Positions 31,166-40,611 of a stretch of 64,000 bases of DNA are shown in pieces (the stretch's first letter is position 1; every line of letters starts with the position of its first letter). The DNA is from Vibrio sp. 16. GTDB lineage: Bacteria; Pseudomonadota; Gammaproteobacteria; Enterobacterales; Vibrionaceae. The notes under the pieces were generated by a model that was not told where the DNA came from, did not search any database, and was given only the letters and a program-made list of their open reading frames with translations. A program made the translations under genes and the position numbers. Where the stretch lies: contig NZ_OY808997.1 of the NCBI RefSeq assembly GCF_963681195.1, positions 1,922,001-1,986,000 on the forward strand, written 5' to 3'.

Positions 31166-31194
31166 GTTTAACCTATTTGCTCTACACGAGTCAA
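31166..31194 (-). promoter_or_regulatory. thr operon promoter
   Basis: On the minus strand TTGACT and TTAAAC are separated by 17 bases, about 35 bases before thrL. The -10 match is modest. The bases from 31195 to 31396 between this promoter and the divergent gene show no further gene. Confidence 0.55.
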
Positions 31195-31396
31195 CGAAAA
31201 GTTTTTATTTTTTGTTTTCTCAATAAGCAATTCACACCATATTTTGCAACATCTCGCAGGCATTCATTGACAGTTTTAATGAGACCGCAGGCATATAAGC
31301 TAATAACTAATGGCTATATAAAAAATGCACCTAGTCCAATAGTTTTATGCTTTAATTAGGTTTGCAGTGGAGAAAGTAACCAAGGAGAGGCAGCGC

Positions 31397-31861
31397 ATGA
31401 TGAAAACGCTATGCTTGGCAGCGATGTTAGTTGCTGGTTCTCTTGGTGCGACAGAGTTACCTCCGCTACCATCCCAACAAAGCACATCACCTCATAAGCT
31501 TTTTATTTCCAGCGTTAACGACCAGCAAGACTTTGATACATGGAAGGTCGATGGTGGTTATTCCTATAACGTGTTCGACAAAATTGACTTGTATGTGGGT
31601 GCACGCCTGAACAATGGCGACAGAATCAACGAAACGGGCTTTCTCAGTGGAGTCAGCTATCAGGTGACCCCTCGCGTATCGGTAGCCAGTACCTTACATT
31701 CATACACAAATGAAAGCCTCGGTAACGATAAGCGCGAATCTGCCATTTCTGCAGAGGTATCGAGCCGAGTAAGACTCACCGAGAATTTAGACTTGCACGC
31801 CACCCTTGATTATCAAGAGTGGCAACAAGAAGTCGAATTCGGGTTAGGATTTCGGTTTTAA
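31397..31861 (+). CDS. Small exported beta-barrel-like protein of unknown function
   Basis: A 154-residue protein begins with a signal peptide (MMKTLCLAAMLVAGSLGA, cleavage probably before TELPP). The mature part alternates polar and non-polar residues, has repeats of the type VGARLNNGDRINETGFLSGVSY, and ends in a terminal Phe (FGLGFRF), like the C-terminal signal of outer-membrane barrels. An 8-strand barrel is plausible. GGAGAGG lies 7 bases before the ATG, which rules out the in-frame GTG at 31367. I do not recognise a named family. Confidence 0.8.
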   Translation: MMKTLCLAAMLVAGSLGATELPPLPSQQSTSPHKLFISSVNDQQDFDTWKVDGGYSYNVFDKIDLYVGARLNNGDRINETGFLSGVSYQVTPRVSVASTLHSYTNESLGNDKRESAISAEVSSRVRLTENLDLHATLDYQEWQQEVEFGLGFRF

Positions 31862-31871
31862 ACGTTCGCGT

Positions 31872-32354
31872 TTACCATTCCAACTTTTCACTCGACATCA
31901 ACACCCCATTCCAATCCGCGTAAACGAAGTCCCCAGGCTGGATCATCTGATTGTGGATCGTCAGAGTGACATTGACATCACCCACTCCGCGCTTTTCCGT
32001 CTTAAATGGGCAAGTACCTAGGGCTTTCACACCAATTTGCATTTCAGCAATTGCACCCGCATCGCGAATGGCACCGTTAATAATTACGCCTTCCCAATGA
32101 TTATCAATAGCAAGAATTGCCAACTGATCGCCCAGCAGCGCTTTTTGACATGAGCCATGACCATCAACAAATAAAACCTTGCCTCTGCCATCTTGGCTTA
32201 ATGTATCTCTCACTATTGAGTTGTCGTGATAGCACCTCACTGTCACAATTTCGCCCCAGAAAGCGCTTTTGGCGCCAAAGTTGTGCAGTGGAAGTTCCAC
32301 TAGCGTGACTTTGTCTTCATGCTTATCACAAATATCCGGTGTTATATCTTTCAT
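31872..32354 (-). CDS. RraA family protein
   Basis: This 160-residue protein aligns along its length with RraA, the inhibitor of RNase E: opening [12 protein letters not shown]...[25 protein letters not shown], then [13 protein letters not shown]. However, it carries [10 protein letters not shown] where E. coli RraA has no Asp after the Arg. The RD pair is a feature of the related class II HMG/CHA aldolases, though the acidic residue expected just after it is Ala here. It may be a second RraA-type regulator, as described in Vibrio vulnificus, or an aldolase-like enzyme. A GGAGG site precedes the ATG. Confidence 0.82.
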   Translation of the reverse strand: MKDITPDICDKHEDKVTLVELPLHNFGAKSAFWGEIVTVRCYHDNSIVRDTLSQDGRGKVLFVDGHGSCQKALLGDQLAILAIDNHWEGVIINGAIRDAGAIAEMQIGVKALGTCPFKTEKRGVGDVNVTLTIHNQMIQPGDFVYADWNGVLMSSEKLEW

Positions 32355-32443
32355 TTTTCCTCCATGAGATTTTTCCGCCTGCTCTTAAACCAAACCGTGC
32401 TAACGGCCAAAGCAGACTGAGTGAATCCTATTCTTAAGCCCTT

Positions 32444-32833
32444 TTACCTTATGCGAGATTGCCACCCTTTGATTCTGAGACTTGTCGCATCAGGCAAACA
32501 AGAGAGCAGATAAAGTTGATTATTTTCAACATAATAAATTGCGTTCTGGCCAAACTTACGCCCTAACTCGATTGCTAACTCTCGCTCAATAGCAACGGCA
32601 AAGCTTGCTTCTTTCCATGTAAATGCTTCATCTCCAACCAGTACGTCGACATAGTTAGTATGGCTTATTTCAAGAGCTAACCGTTGATTATTTCTTAGGT
32701 TTTCCTCATTTGACACCCGCTGACTAGCTGGGTTCCATGCCGTGATGACAGCAAAAAAATCGCTCGTCATTTCATCACTGAACTGAAAGTAAGGCTCACA
32801 ATATGCCGCCCAAAGTTGCGCATCTATCATCAT
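32444..32833 (-). CDS. DUF3293 domain protein
   Basis: A 129-residue soluble protein shows the conserved pattern of DUF3293: FFAVITAWNPASQRVSNEENLRNNQRL, then a Trp-containing middle (TWKEASFAV) and a C-terminal YYVENNQLYLLSC. No function is established for the family. It is the divergent neighbour of arcA, with a perfect FNR-type box between them about 60 bases from its start. It lies 89 bases upstream of the RraA-like gene on the same strand. Confidence 0.8.
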   Translation of the reverse strand: MMIDAQLWAAYCEPYFQFSDEMTSDFFAVITAWNPASQRVSNEENLRNNQRLALEISHTNYVDVLVGDEAFTWKEASFAVAIERELAIELGRKFGQNAIYYVENNQLYLLSCLPDATSLRIKGWQSRIR

Positions 32834-33160
32834 ATAATCAGCTGTTTTACATTTACCTGATACTATTAATATTTGTTACATTCTAACTCTTGATATAAAT
32901 CAACAAAGTGATTGGAATTAACACTTCTACGTTGTTAGCATGCTGTTAACATTATAAAATCCGCCTCAACGACTAATGGAATCAGTGAGGAACTGGAGCC
33001 TCACAAGGTAATTGAGCGAAACCCAAGGATGGCGGGCAATCAAAGAAAGTGTATTTTTACAATCTTTGGTTTATTATCAACATCACATTTCCTGTATGTT
33101 ATGTTTTTGCCTAAAATTTATTCCATTAGCACATTTTTTTCACAAGTTTAGGTACCGCCA
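32834..33160. other. DUF3293-arcA intergenic region
   Basis: This 327-base AT-rich region holds an FNR-type palindrome (32890-32903), a TATAAA element at 32953-32958 with a TTGTTA 15 bases upstream, and a leader hairpin GTGAGG/CCTCAC at 32985-33004. No coding sequence is evident. The arcA mRNA would have a leader of close to 200 bases. Confidence 0.6.
32890..32903. promoter_or_regulatory. FNR-type binding site upstream of arcA
   Basis: TTGAT-ATAA-ATCAA is an exact match to the FNR consensus TTGAT-N4-ATCAA. E. coli arcA is activated by FNR, so control of arcA is the likeliest role. The divergent DUF3293 gene could also be affected. Confidence 0.78.
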
Positions 33161-33877
33161 ATGCAAACCCCGCACATTCTTATTGTCGAAGATGAGCAAG
33201 TAACTCGTAACACTCTTAAGAGTATTTTTGAAGCAGAGGGATACGCTGTTTTTGAGGCCAGTGACGGTGAAGAGATGCACCAGGTGCTGTCTGATAACCA
33301 AGTTAACCTAGTTATTATGGACATCAACCTTCCAGGTAAGAACGGTCTACTGCTAGCACGCGAGTTGCGCGAGCAAGCCAATGTAGCACTGATGTTCCTA
33401 ACTGGCCGTGACAATGAAGTGGACAAGATCCTTGGTCTAGAGATCGGTGCAGATGATTACATCACTAAGCCGTTCAACCCACGTGAGCTGACTATTCGTG
33501 CTCGTAACCTATTGAATCGCTCAATGAACGCGAGCGCTGTAACGGAAGAAAAACGCAGCGTAGAGAAGTACGTGTTCAACGGTTGGGTGTTGGATATCAA
33601 CAGCCGCTCTTTGGTTAGCCCAAGCGGTGATGGCTACAAGCTGCCTCGCTCTGAGTTCCGAGCTCTACTTCACTTCTGTGAAAACCCAGGCAAGATTCAG
33701 ACACGTGCTGACCTGCTGAAGAAAATGACAGGCCGCGAGCTTAAGCCACATGATCGTACTGTCGACGTAACGATTCGTCGTATTCGTAAACACTTTGAAT
33801 CAGTCTCTGGGACACCAGAAATCATTGCTACGATTCATGGTGAAGGCTACCGCTTCTGTGGTGATCTTGAAGAGTAA
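33161..33877 (+). CDS. arcA: Two-component response regulator ArcA
   Basis: ArcA is the response regulator of the ArcAB system that represses aerobic respiration genes under low oxygen. The 238-residue protein has a receiver domain (1-120) with the acidic pair D11/E12, phosphorylation site Asp54 (VIMDINLPG) and Lys in ITKPF. An OmpR-type winged-helix DNA-binding domain follows (about 135-232, with [15 protein letters not shown]). ArcB is not in the window. A terminator follows. Confidence 0.98.
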   Translation: MQTPHILIVEDEQVTRNTLKSIFEAEGYAVFEASDGEEMHQVLSDNQVNLVIMDINLPGKNGLLLARELREQANVALMFLTGRDNEVDKILGLEIGADDYITKPFNPRELTIRARNLLNRSMNASAVTEEKRSVEKYVFNGWVLDINSRSLVSPSGDGYKLPRSEFRALLHFCENPGKIQTRADLLKKMTGRELKPHDRTVDVTIRRIRKHFESVSGTPEIIATIHGEGYRFCGDLEE

Positions 33878-33894
33878 TCAACTCTCGAAAATAC

Positions 33895-33921
33895 AAAATG
33901 GAGCCTCATGGCTCCATTTTT
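33895..33921 (+). terminator. Terminator after arcA
   Basis: AAAATGGAGCC and GGCTCCATTTT pair around a 4-base loop, with a fifth T following. Confidence 0.88.
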
Positions 33922-33933
33922 CTTAGCAAAAAC

Positions 33934-33964
33934 AAAAAACGCTCACCAAGGTGAGCGTTTTTTT
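33934..33964 (-). terminator. Terminator after hldE
   Basis: CGCTCACC and GGTGAGCG pair around a short loop with A6 and T-run flanks, 14 bases past the hldE stop on the minus strand. Confidence 0.87.
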
Positions 33965-33977
33965 ATGGCTTTGTCGA

Positions 33978-35408
33978 TTAGCCTCGACCGCCTTTGATGG
34001 CATCGATAATTTCCGTGGTCGAGCAGCCATCTTCAAAGTTGAGCACTTTGACTTCTCCGCCATTAGCAATCACTTCTTTGCCACCCGCGATCTCTTCTGG
34101 TTTGTAATCTCCACCTTTTACCAACATATCAGGCAGAACCTCAGAAATAAGTCGCTGCGGTGTGTCTTCACCAAATGGAACCACCCAATCAACCGCCCCC
34201 AAACCAGCAAGAACCGCCATTCGACGATCGGTAGGGTTAACAGGGCGACCAGGGCCTTTTAAGCGCTTCACTGACTCATCGGTGTTAACCGCCACAATTA
34301 AGCGATCACCCAGTTCAGCGGCGTGGTTTAAATACGAAACGTGTCCAGCGTGAAGGATATCGAAACAGCCGTTAGTCATGACTACCTTTTCACCTTTGGC
34401 TTGGGCATTTTTCACCGCTTCAATCAACGCTTGCTCACCAATCACACCATAGTCGGTGTCTTGACTACCATGAACCGCTTCCGCCAACTCGATGGTTGAT
34501 ACTGTTGACGTACCCAGTTTACCGACCACAACACCTGCAGCTGCATTTGCTAAGGCACACGCTTCATCAAGAGGTTTACCCGATGCCACTGACGCAGCCA
34601 ACACTGAAATAACCGTGTCGCCGGCACCCGTCACGTCGTATACCTCTTTGGCTTGAGTTGGTAAATGGAATGGCTCTTGGCCACGACGAAGCAGCGTCAT
34701 ACCATGTTCGCTTCGCGTCACAAGAAGTGCATCAAAGTCGAACTCTTCAATCAGCTGAAGCCCTTTTTCAACCAACTCTTGGGTAGACTTCACTTTACCA
34801 ACCACAAGCTCAAACTCCGCCATATTTGGCGTCAGTAGCGTAGCTCCACGGTAACGTTCAAAGTCCGCCCCTTTCGGATCGATAAAAACAGGGACGTTCA
34901 CTGCACGTGCTTTTTGAATAAATTTCTGAACGTGCTCTAAAGCGCCCTTAGCGTAGTCGGATAACACCACCGACTTCACTTTAGGTAACGCCTGCTCCAT
35001 GCGGCTTAGAATTAGCTCAGAATCGACGTTTTCAAACTTGTCTTCGAAGTCTAAGCGAATCAACTGCTGTCCGCGGCTCATCACACGCAGTTTCGTAATC
35101 GTTGGGTAATCGGGTAGACCAACAAAGTCACAGGTTACATTAAGTGCAGATAAGGTCTCATTGAGCACTTTCGCAGGTTCATCAATCCCTGTTAAACCAA
35201 CAATATGAGCGTGTCCACCCAGCGAAGCGATGTTCATCGCAACGTTAGCCGCACCACCAGGACGCTCTTCATTGTTTTCTACTTTTACTACCGGAACTGG
35301 CGCTTCTGGTGAAATACGCCCAGTTGGGCCGTACCAGTAGCGATCCAACATCACATCACCAATGATTAAGACACCCGCATCCTTGTAGTTAGGTAGGATT
35401 GGTTTCAT
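33978..35408 (-). CDS. hldE: Bifunctional heptose-7-P kinase / heptose-1-P adenylyltransferase
   Basis: HldE supplies ADP-heptose for the LPS inner core. The 476-residue protein has an N-terminal ribokinase-type domain (1 to about 318; [29 protein letters not shown], and the [10 protein letters not shown] anion hole) and a C-terminal cytidylyltransferase-like domain (from about 340; [16 protein letters not shown]). Both halves look intact. It follows glnE on the minus strand by 96 bases, the same neighbourhood as in E. coli. Confidence 0.97.
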   Translation of the reverse strand: MKPILPNYKDAGVLIIGDVMLDRYWYGPTGRISPEAPVPVVKVENNEERPGGAANVAMNIASLGGHAHIVGLTGIDEPAKVLNETLSALNVTCDFVGLPDYPTITKLRVMSRGQQLIRLDFEDKFENVDSELILSRMEQALPKVKSVVLSDYAKGALEHVQKFIQKARAVNVPVFIDPKGADFERYRGATLLTPNMAEFELVVGKVKSTQELVEKGLQLIEEFDFDALLVTRSEHGMTLLRRGQEPFHLPTQAKEVYDVTGAGDTVISVLAASVASGKPLDEACALANAAAGVVVGKLGTSTVSTIELAEAVHGSQDTDYGVIGEQALIEAVKNAQAKGEKVVMTNGCFDILHAGHVSYLNHAAELGDRLIVAVNTDESVKRLKGPGRPVNPTDRRMAVLAGLGAVDWVVPFGEDTPQRLISEVLPDMLVKGGDYKPEEIAGGKEVIANGGEVKVLNFEDGCSTTEIIDAIKGGRG

Positions 35409-35504
35409 CGTCGATCTCCAAAATATAATTCTGGCGAGAGTTTAGCACAGCCGTTGAACGCTCTAAACCCTCAGCAGTAAGCACCTAAAGTGAGGAGGCT
35501 AGGT

Positions 35505-38354
35505 TTAATCGTTAGTACCAAACCAAGCGTGCCAAATTTTTTGGACGCATTCTCGCTCAGGCACGAGTTTGTCTTCTGCCACATCCGCATCGAGGTTGAG
35601 CAAGTTTCTGTGATGGATCTGGTCTCTCATTGTTGTGTAAGCGTGAGTGAGTGCCATCGCCTGCTCTTCTTCTAGAACGCCTTGCGACATCATGGTTTCG
35701 AAGATTCGCACATTGTCACTCCAGCGCGTTAACTTGGGTTTGTCATGGCTAAAGCGCAGAACCAAATATTGCGCGAGAAACTCGACATCAGTAATACCAC
35801 CAGGATCTTGCTTCAACATAAAGCGCCCTGCTTTTTTACCGCCTAAATGGTCACGCATTTTCACTCGCATGTCTGCCACCTCTTGCTTGAGTTTAGCTTC
35901 CTCACGAGGCAACGTCAGCACCGCGTGGCGCGTCTTGGCAAAGGCTTGTTGTAATGGTTCATCGCCGTAAATCATGCGAGCACGAACCAAAGCCTGATGT
36001 TCCCATGTCCACGCCTCATTATGCTGATATTCATCGAATGCTTCTGTAGGGCTCACTAACAAACCCGCCGCTCCCGAAGGACGTAAGCGAGTGTCCACTT
36101 CGTACAATATGCCCGACGCTGTTCGTGTCGAGAATATGTGAATGATGCGTTGAGCCAAACGTAAGTAGAACTGACGGCCGTCGATTTCTTTCTTGCCGTC
36201 GGTGTACGCATGCACCGGACAGTCATGCATAAAGACGATATCAAGGTCTGAGTTATAACCGAGCTCCCAGCCTCCGACTTTGCCATAACCAATCACCGCA
36301 AAGCCTTTGCCATCTCGGTCTTTTAAGTGGGTTGGCTCGCCATACTTTTCTGCAATTTGCAGCCAAGCTTGACCGACCACTGACTCAACAATCGCTTCTG
36401 CCAAATACGTTAAGTGGTCACTCACTTTCATGACTGGAATCACACCAGCGATATCCGCTGCCGCAATTCGCAAAATGCATATCTGCTTAAATTGACGGAG
36501 CGCTTCCATTTGCTGCTCCATATCGTCTTCTGGGATACGAGCTAGAAAATCCCGCAGTTCAGTTCTGTAGCTCTCCAATGGAACTGGATTATACAACTGC
36601 TGAGGGTCGATCAGCTCATCAAGCAGGATCGGATAACGCCCAAGCTGCTCCGAAATCATAGGACTTGCAGTACACAGCCTCACTAACTGAGTCAGTGCAG
36701 CGCTGTGCTCATCAAGTAGTTCTAAATACGTTGTGCGAGTGACAATGCGATGCAAAAGGTGGAGAACACGTGGCAAACCAAACTGAGCATCTTTGTGCGA
36801 GTAGATAGCTGAGAAGATTTTTGGCATCAGATGATTCAGTACTTCTCGACCGCGTGGCCCCAACGTTTTCTTGGCCAAGTCTTGCTTGAACTGAATAATG
36901 GTTGTGGCCATTTGAGCAGGCTCTTGCGCTTGAATGTCATGCTCTAAGATATGCTCAATGACATCTTTCTTCGCAGCCATATCCCACAGCTCGACAAAAT
37001 GTTTGGCGATGTCTTGTTGCTCTTCTTCATCATCCCCAATTAAATCTGCAAAGACCGAGTGCACGTTTTGCATGTGTTGAGTGATATCTTGACGAAGGCT
37101 TAACCAATCGCTGTAGCCCATCGCAATCGCTAAATGCAGTTGCTCTGTATCGGTTTCAGGTAAGGTTTGGGTTTGTTTGTCGGCCATTGCTTGTAGCAAG
37201 TTTTCTAGGCGACGCAAAAATTTATAGGCATTGCGTAGTTGCTGAGTTTCCGCTGCGGTTAGCTGCTCGAGCTCTTCTATTGCATCAAGGGTATTGAGTA
37301 ACCCTCGCTGACGCAAACTTGGCTCTCGCCCACCGCGAATCAATTGAAAGACTTGAGCTATAAATTCGATTTCACGAATGCCACCAGCGCCCAATTTTAT
37401 GTTGTTGCTTAACCCACGACGGCGCACTTCGCTGCTGATCATCGATTTCATGCGACGCAGTGATTGAATCGCACTGAAGTCAATGTAACGACGAAAGACA
37501 AACGGGCGCAGCATCTGACGGAGCTCTTGATACTCTGGGTACATTTCACGCCCCATGACGCGCGCTTTGATCATCGCGTAGCGCTCCCAGTCTCGGCCTT
37601 GTTCTTGATAGTAGTCTTCAAGAGCCGCATAACTCATCACGAGCGGGCCACTGTCTCCAAATGGGCGTAAACGCATATCGACGCGATAGCAAAAACCATC
37701 AAAGGTTTGCTGATCGAGGGCTTTGATAATGCGTTGACCGAGACGAGTAAAAAACTGTGCGTTGGCAATACTGCGTCGAGCACCTTGGGTTTCGCCGTTT
37801 TCAGGGTAGGTAAAAATCAAATCAATATCGGATGAGAAGTTCAGCTCACCACCACCCAGTTTGCCCATGCCAATAATCAACATTGGCTGCGCTTCACCGA
37901 GTTCATTGGTCGGCGTCCCCCACAGATCGCAGCACTGTTTATACTGCCATTGGTAGGTTTCAAAAATCATCGCTTCAGCCAATTGGGAGAGGTGCTCTAA
38001 GCTCTCTTCTAACGCCCAAGATGCCGTAAAGTCACGCCAAGCAATGTAGACCATTTCACGGTTGCGAAACTGCCTTAGCACTCGATGCCCCTGCATCTCA
38101 TCATGGCACTCACTCAGCAAAGCAGATAGCCTTTCTCGATACTGCTCATGGCGCGAATCATGGCTTAACATCTCGGGCAGCTGTTGTTGTAGTGCCTCAT
38201 CCGTTGACAGCGCTTCGCCAACAAACTGACTCAAGCCCGCCACATATTGCAATTGAGAGAGCTGTGACTCTGACCAATGGTTCAAGGCTTGCGATTCGTT
38301 CATTGCTTGGATAACAGGTTGGGAAAATTGAGTGAGGCTTTCTGGCAGCTGCAT
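35505..38354 (-). CDS. glnE: Bifunctional glutamine synthetase adenylyltransferase/deadenylase
   Basis: GlnE switches glutamine synthetase off and on by adding or removing AMP, under PII control. The 949-residue protein has two nucleotidyltransferase domains. The N-terminal deadenylase has [15 protein letters not shown] near residue 170, and the C-terminal adenylylase has [15 protein letters not shown] near residue 700. The catalytic Asp pair (DxD) is visible in each, with helical bundles between. Full length. In E. coli the order ygiF-glnE-hldE is direct; here a chemoreceptor and an ion channel separate ygiF from glnE. Confidence 0.97.
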   Translation of the reverse strand: MQLPESLTQFSQPVIQAMNESQALNHWSESQLSQLQYVAGLSQFVGEALSTDEALQQQLPEMLSHDSRHEQYRERLSALLSECHDEMQGHRVLRQFRNREMVYIAWRDFTASWALEESLEHLSQLAEAMIFETYQWQYKQCCDLWGTPTNELGEAQPMLIIGMGKLGGGELNFSSDIDLIFTYPENGETQGARRSIANAQFFTRLGQRIIKALDQQTFDGFCYRVDMRLRPFGDSGPLVMSYAALEDYYQEQGRDWERYAMIKARVMGREMYPEYQELRQMLRPFVFRRYIDFSAIQSLRRMKSMISSEVRRRGLSNNIKLGAGGIREIEFIAQVFQLIRGGREPSLRQRGLLNTLDAIEELEQLTAAETQQLRNAYKFLRRLENLLQAMADKQTQTLPETDTEQLHLAIAMGYSDWLSLRQDITQHMQNVHSVFADLIGDDEEEQQDIAKHFVELWDMAAKKDVIEHILEHDIQAQEPAQMATTIIQFKQDLAKKTLGPRGREVLNHLMPKIFSAIYSHKDAQFGLPRVLHLLHRIVTRTTYLELLDEHSAALTQLVRLCTASPMISEQLGRYPILLDELIDPQQLYNPVPLESYRTELRDFLARIPEDDMEQQMEALRQFKQICILRIAAADIAGVIPVMKVSDHLTYLAEAIVESVVGQAWLQIAEKYGEPTHLKDRDGKGFAVIGYGKVGGWELGYNSDLDIVFMHDCPVHAYTDGKKEIDGRQFYLRLAQRIIHIFSTRTASGILYEVDTRLRPSGAAGLLVSPTEAFDEYQHNEAWTWEHQALVRARMIYGDEPLQQAFAKTRHAVLTLPREEAKLKQEVADMRVKMRDHLGGKKAGRFMLKQDPGGITDVEFLAQYLVLRFSHDKPKLTRWSDNVRIFETMMSQGVLEEEQAMALTHAYTTMRDQIHHRNLLNLDADVAEDKLVPERECVQKIWHAWFGTND

Positions 38355-38411
38355 GATTCTTCCTTGTCTAGAAATAGCCGTGGGGTGTGGTAACTCTCTC
38401 TTTATACCAAT

Positions 38412-38440
38412 AAAAAACGCCCACTAGTAGCCAGTGGGCG
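38412..38440 (-). terminator. Terminator after chemoreceptor gene
   Basis: On the minus strand CGCCCACT and AGTGGGCG pair around a 7-base loop and are followed by six Ts. Confidence 0.85.
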
Positions 38441-38463
38441 TTTATTGCATTTAACTTGAGAAG

Positions 38464-39720
38464 CTAAACCTTAAATGAGGTGATTTTCTTGTCTAGCTCA
38501 TCGGCATTTTGCTGCATTATCTCAGAGGTTTCGAGTAGCTCCGAAACCACGGTAACCGAGGCTTCAACAAGCTCACGAACATTGGTCAGGTTCTGATTCA
38601 TCTCTTCCGCAACACTGCTTTGTTGACCAGCAGCGGTAGCAATCTGGAAGTTCATATCGTTGATTTGATTCACCTGACCAACAATTCCATCTAATTCACT
38701 TCCTGCGTTGGTCACAAGCTCAACCCCTTCAGCCGCTTCAACGACGCTCTTTTCCATCAGCTCTACTGCGGAATTTGCGCTCGATTGAAGTTGAGAGATC
38801 ATCTCTTGAATCTCGACGGTGGCTTGTTGAGTGCGCTGAGCAAGGTTGCGAACTTCATCTGCCACCACGGCAAAACCGCGCCCCGCTTCACCAGCACGAG
38901 CCGCTTCAATCGCTGCGTTTAGCGCCAGTAGATTTGTCTGCTCAGAAATACCTTGAATGGTTCCAACAACACTACCAATTGAGCCTACGCTGTCTTCCAC
39001 ATCATTCACCGCTTGCGCCGAAGCAGAGATGTCTTTTGAAAGTTCACTGATCTTAAGTACGGTATCTTGCACAAATCGTTGACCCGTTTGTGCTTGGCTC
39101 GAAGCGTTTTCTGTTAATGAAGACGCACTTTGCGCGTGACCCGCGACAGTTTGAACCGTCGAAGTCATCTCACTCATCGCCGTTGCCAGTTGATCAATTT
39201 CGTTGAACTCTTCTTGAGCCGATTCTTTGGTCTCAGACATACTGATGGTCATCACTTCCGTCAAACCAGACAATTCTTGCGAAGCACTCACTTGCAGCGC
39301 AATCATCTCTTGCAGCTGACGACGTGTTTTTTCTAGCTCACGCGCGACATCGCCGTACTCATCTTTACATTCCATTTCAATAGGAACCGATAAGTCTTTA
39401 TTTGCCATGATTTTGATTGAGTCACTTAAGTACTGCGTCTGACGCAACATAACGCGTGCAGCAAAAAGCAGCAATGCGACAAAAACCACTATGAGTAAAC
39501 AGGTTTGCCACGCCACCTGAACGAGATAAGCGTCATAATGCTCTTGGGCAATCGCTGTGCTTTGAGTTGCAGCAAGAAGTGAATCGTAAAAGGTGCTTGC
39601 ATCCCACAGCTGTTTACCAATGATCAGTAAGGTACTAAACACCATCAGCATGACCATTTTAGGAACTAGGCGGACATCAGTAATCACCCGCTCCCATGGT
39701 TTAAATGCCATTTTGGTCAT
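38464..39720 (-). CDS. Methyl-accepting chemotaxis protein with minimal sensor region
   Basis: A 418-residue receptor has two membrane segments (about 20-37 and 68-90) separated by only about 30 residues, so almost no periplasmic ligand domain. A HAMP-like linker (about 90-145) and a full cytoplasmic signalling domain follow. The conserved hairpin tip is [38 protein letters not shown], near 255-290. It may sense membrane state or a partner rather than a periplasmic ligand. GGAGAA precedes the ATG. It stands alone between glnE and a divergent ion channel. Confidence 0.9.
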   Translation of the reverse strand: MTKMAFKPWERVITDVRLVPKMVMLMVFSTLLIIGKQLWDASTFYDSLLAATQSTAIAQEHYDAYLVQVAWQTCLLIVVFVALLLFAARVMLRQTQYLSDSIKIMANKDLSVPIEMECKDEYGDVARELEKTRRQLQEMIALQVSASQELSGLTEVMTISMSETKESAQEEFNEIDQLATAMSEMTSTVQTVAGHAQSASSLTENASSQAQTGQRFVQDTVLKISELSKDISASAQAVNDVEDSVGSIGSVVGTIQGISEQTNLLALNAAIEAARAGEAGRGFAVVADEVRNLAQRTQQATVEIQEMISQLQSSANSAVELMEKSVVEAAEGVELVTNAGSELDGIVGQVNQINDMNFQIATAAGQQSSVAEEMNQNLTNVRELVEASVTVVSELLETSEIMQQNADELDKKITSFKV

Positions 39721-39831
39721 CGTCGCTTCTCCATTAAGTCAAATTTTGTATTTTTAGCGCGTTGTAATAGAGTGGCTTACAGAGCAACACCTCTTCTCTG
39801 GTTACGCCAAAATATTTATTTCGAGCCTCGT

Positions 39832-40590
39832 ATGAATAAAGATATTATCAAAAGTGATACAAAACCGATGAGCTTGCTGTCACTAATCTTGTCATTTATG
39901 GCGCTATTTGTGATCTCTGGCTTACTCTTTTTTCCTTTGCGGCCAGAAACTCGACAAGTTCTTATCGGCATAGACTTTCTTATCTGTAGCATTTTTATGC
40001 TTCAATTGAGTGTTGATTTGATCCGCTCTACAAATAAGCTGCAATTTATGAAACGCCACTGGATCGATTTTCTAGCCAGCCTACCTATGATTGAACCACT
40101 GCGTTACGCGAGGTTGTTTTCTATCTTGCGTGTCGTCCTTGTGATTCGTTCAAGCCGAAACGTCATCCGCCAACTACTGCGCAATAAACATGAAACGACC
40201 TTAGCCTCGATTCTACTCTTAATGGTCATTTTGCTAACAGCTGGCTCGAGCATGATGCTGTTTATTGAAGGGCATTCGCCCAGCGCCAATATCAAAGATG
40301 GTGGCGATGCCATGTGGTGGGCACTCGTGACTATCTCCACAGTGGGTTACGGCGATCACTACCCGGTTACGGATGGGGGAAGAATTCTTGCAGCTGGATT
40401 GATCATTTGTGGCGTAGGCTTATTTGGTATGATTTCTGGACTGGTCACCTCAATGATAACCTCACCTTCCAAGGTTCAGACCACGCGTTCAGAAAATAAA
40501 GAGAAGCTATTAATAGAGCTTGTCGAAAAACAAAATGAGATTCTTCGCCGCTTAGACAACCTTGAGCAGCAAAACAAACGGGAGCCGTAA
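39832..40590 (+). CDS. Potassium channel with S4-type voltage sensor
   Basis: The 252-residue membrane protein has the selectivity filter TVGYGD at about residues 170-175, preceded by the pore helix (DAMWWALVTIS). A segment before the pore, RLFSILRVVLVIRSSRNVIRQLLRNK, has Arg every third or fourth residue like the S4 voltage sensor, so a six-helix Kv-type subunit is likely. The C-terminus is a coiled coil (LIELVEKQNEILRRLDNLEQQ). The ATG at 39832 is chosen; an in-frame GTG at 39772 is possible. It may set membrane potential or K+ leak. Confidence 0.85.
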   Translation: MNKDIIKSDTKPMSLLSLILSFMALFVISGLLFFPLRPETRQVLIGIDFLICSIFMLQLSVDLIRSTNKLQFMKRHWIDFLASLPMIEPLRYARLFSILRVVLVIRSSRNVIRQLLRNKHETTLASILLLMVILLTAGSSMMLFIEGHSPSANIKDGGDAMWWALVTISTVGYGDHYPVTDGGRILAAGLIICGVGLFGMISGLVTSMITSPSKVQTTRSENKEKLLIELVEKQNEILRRLDNLEQQNKREP

Positions 40591-40611
40591 TGCTCCCGTT
40601 GATGTTGGTGG

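Noticed and set aside
32834..33160. Possible small RNA gene upstream of arcA
   Set aside because: A hairpin is present at 32985-33004 but there is no terminator before arcA, so a long arcA leader is the simpler reading.
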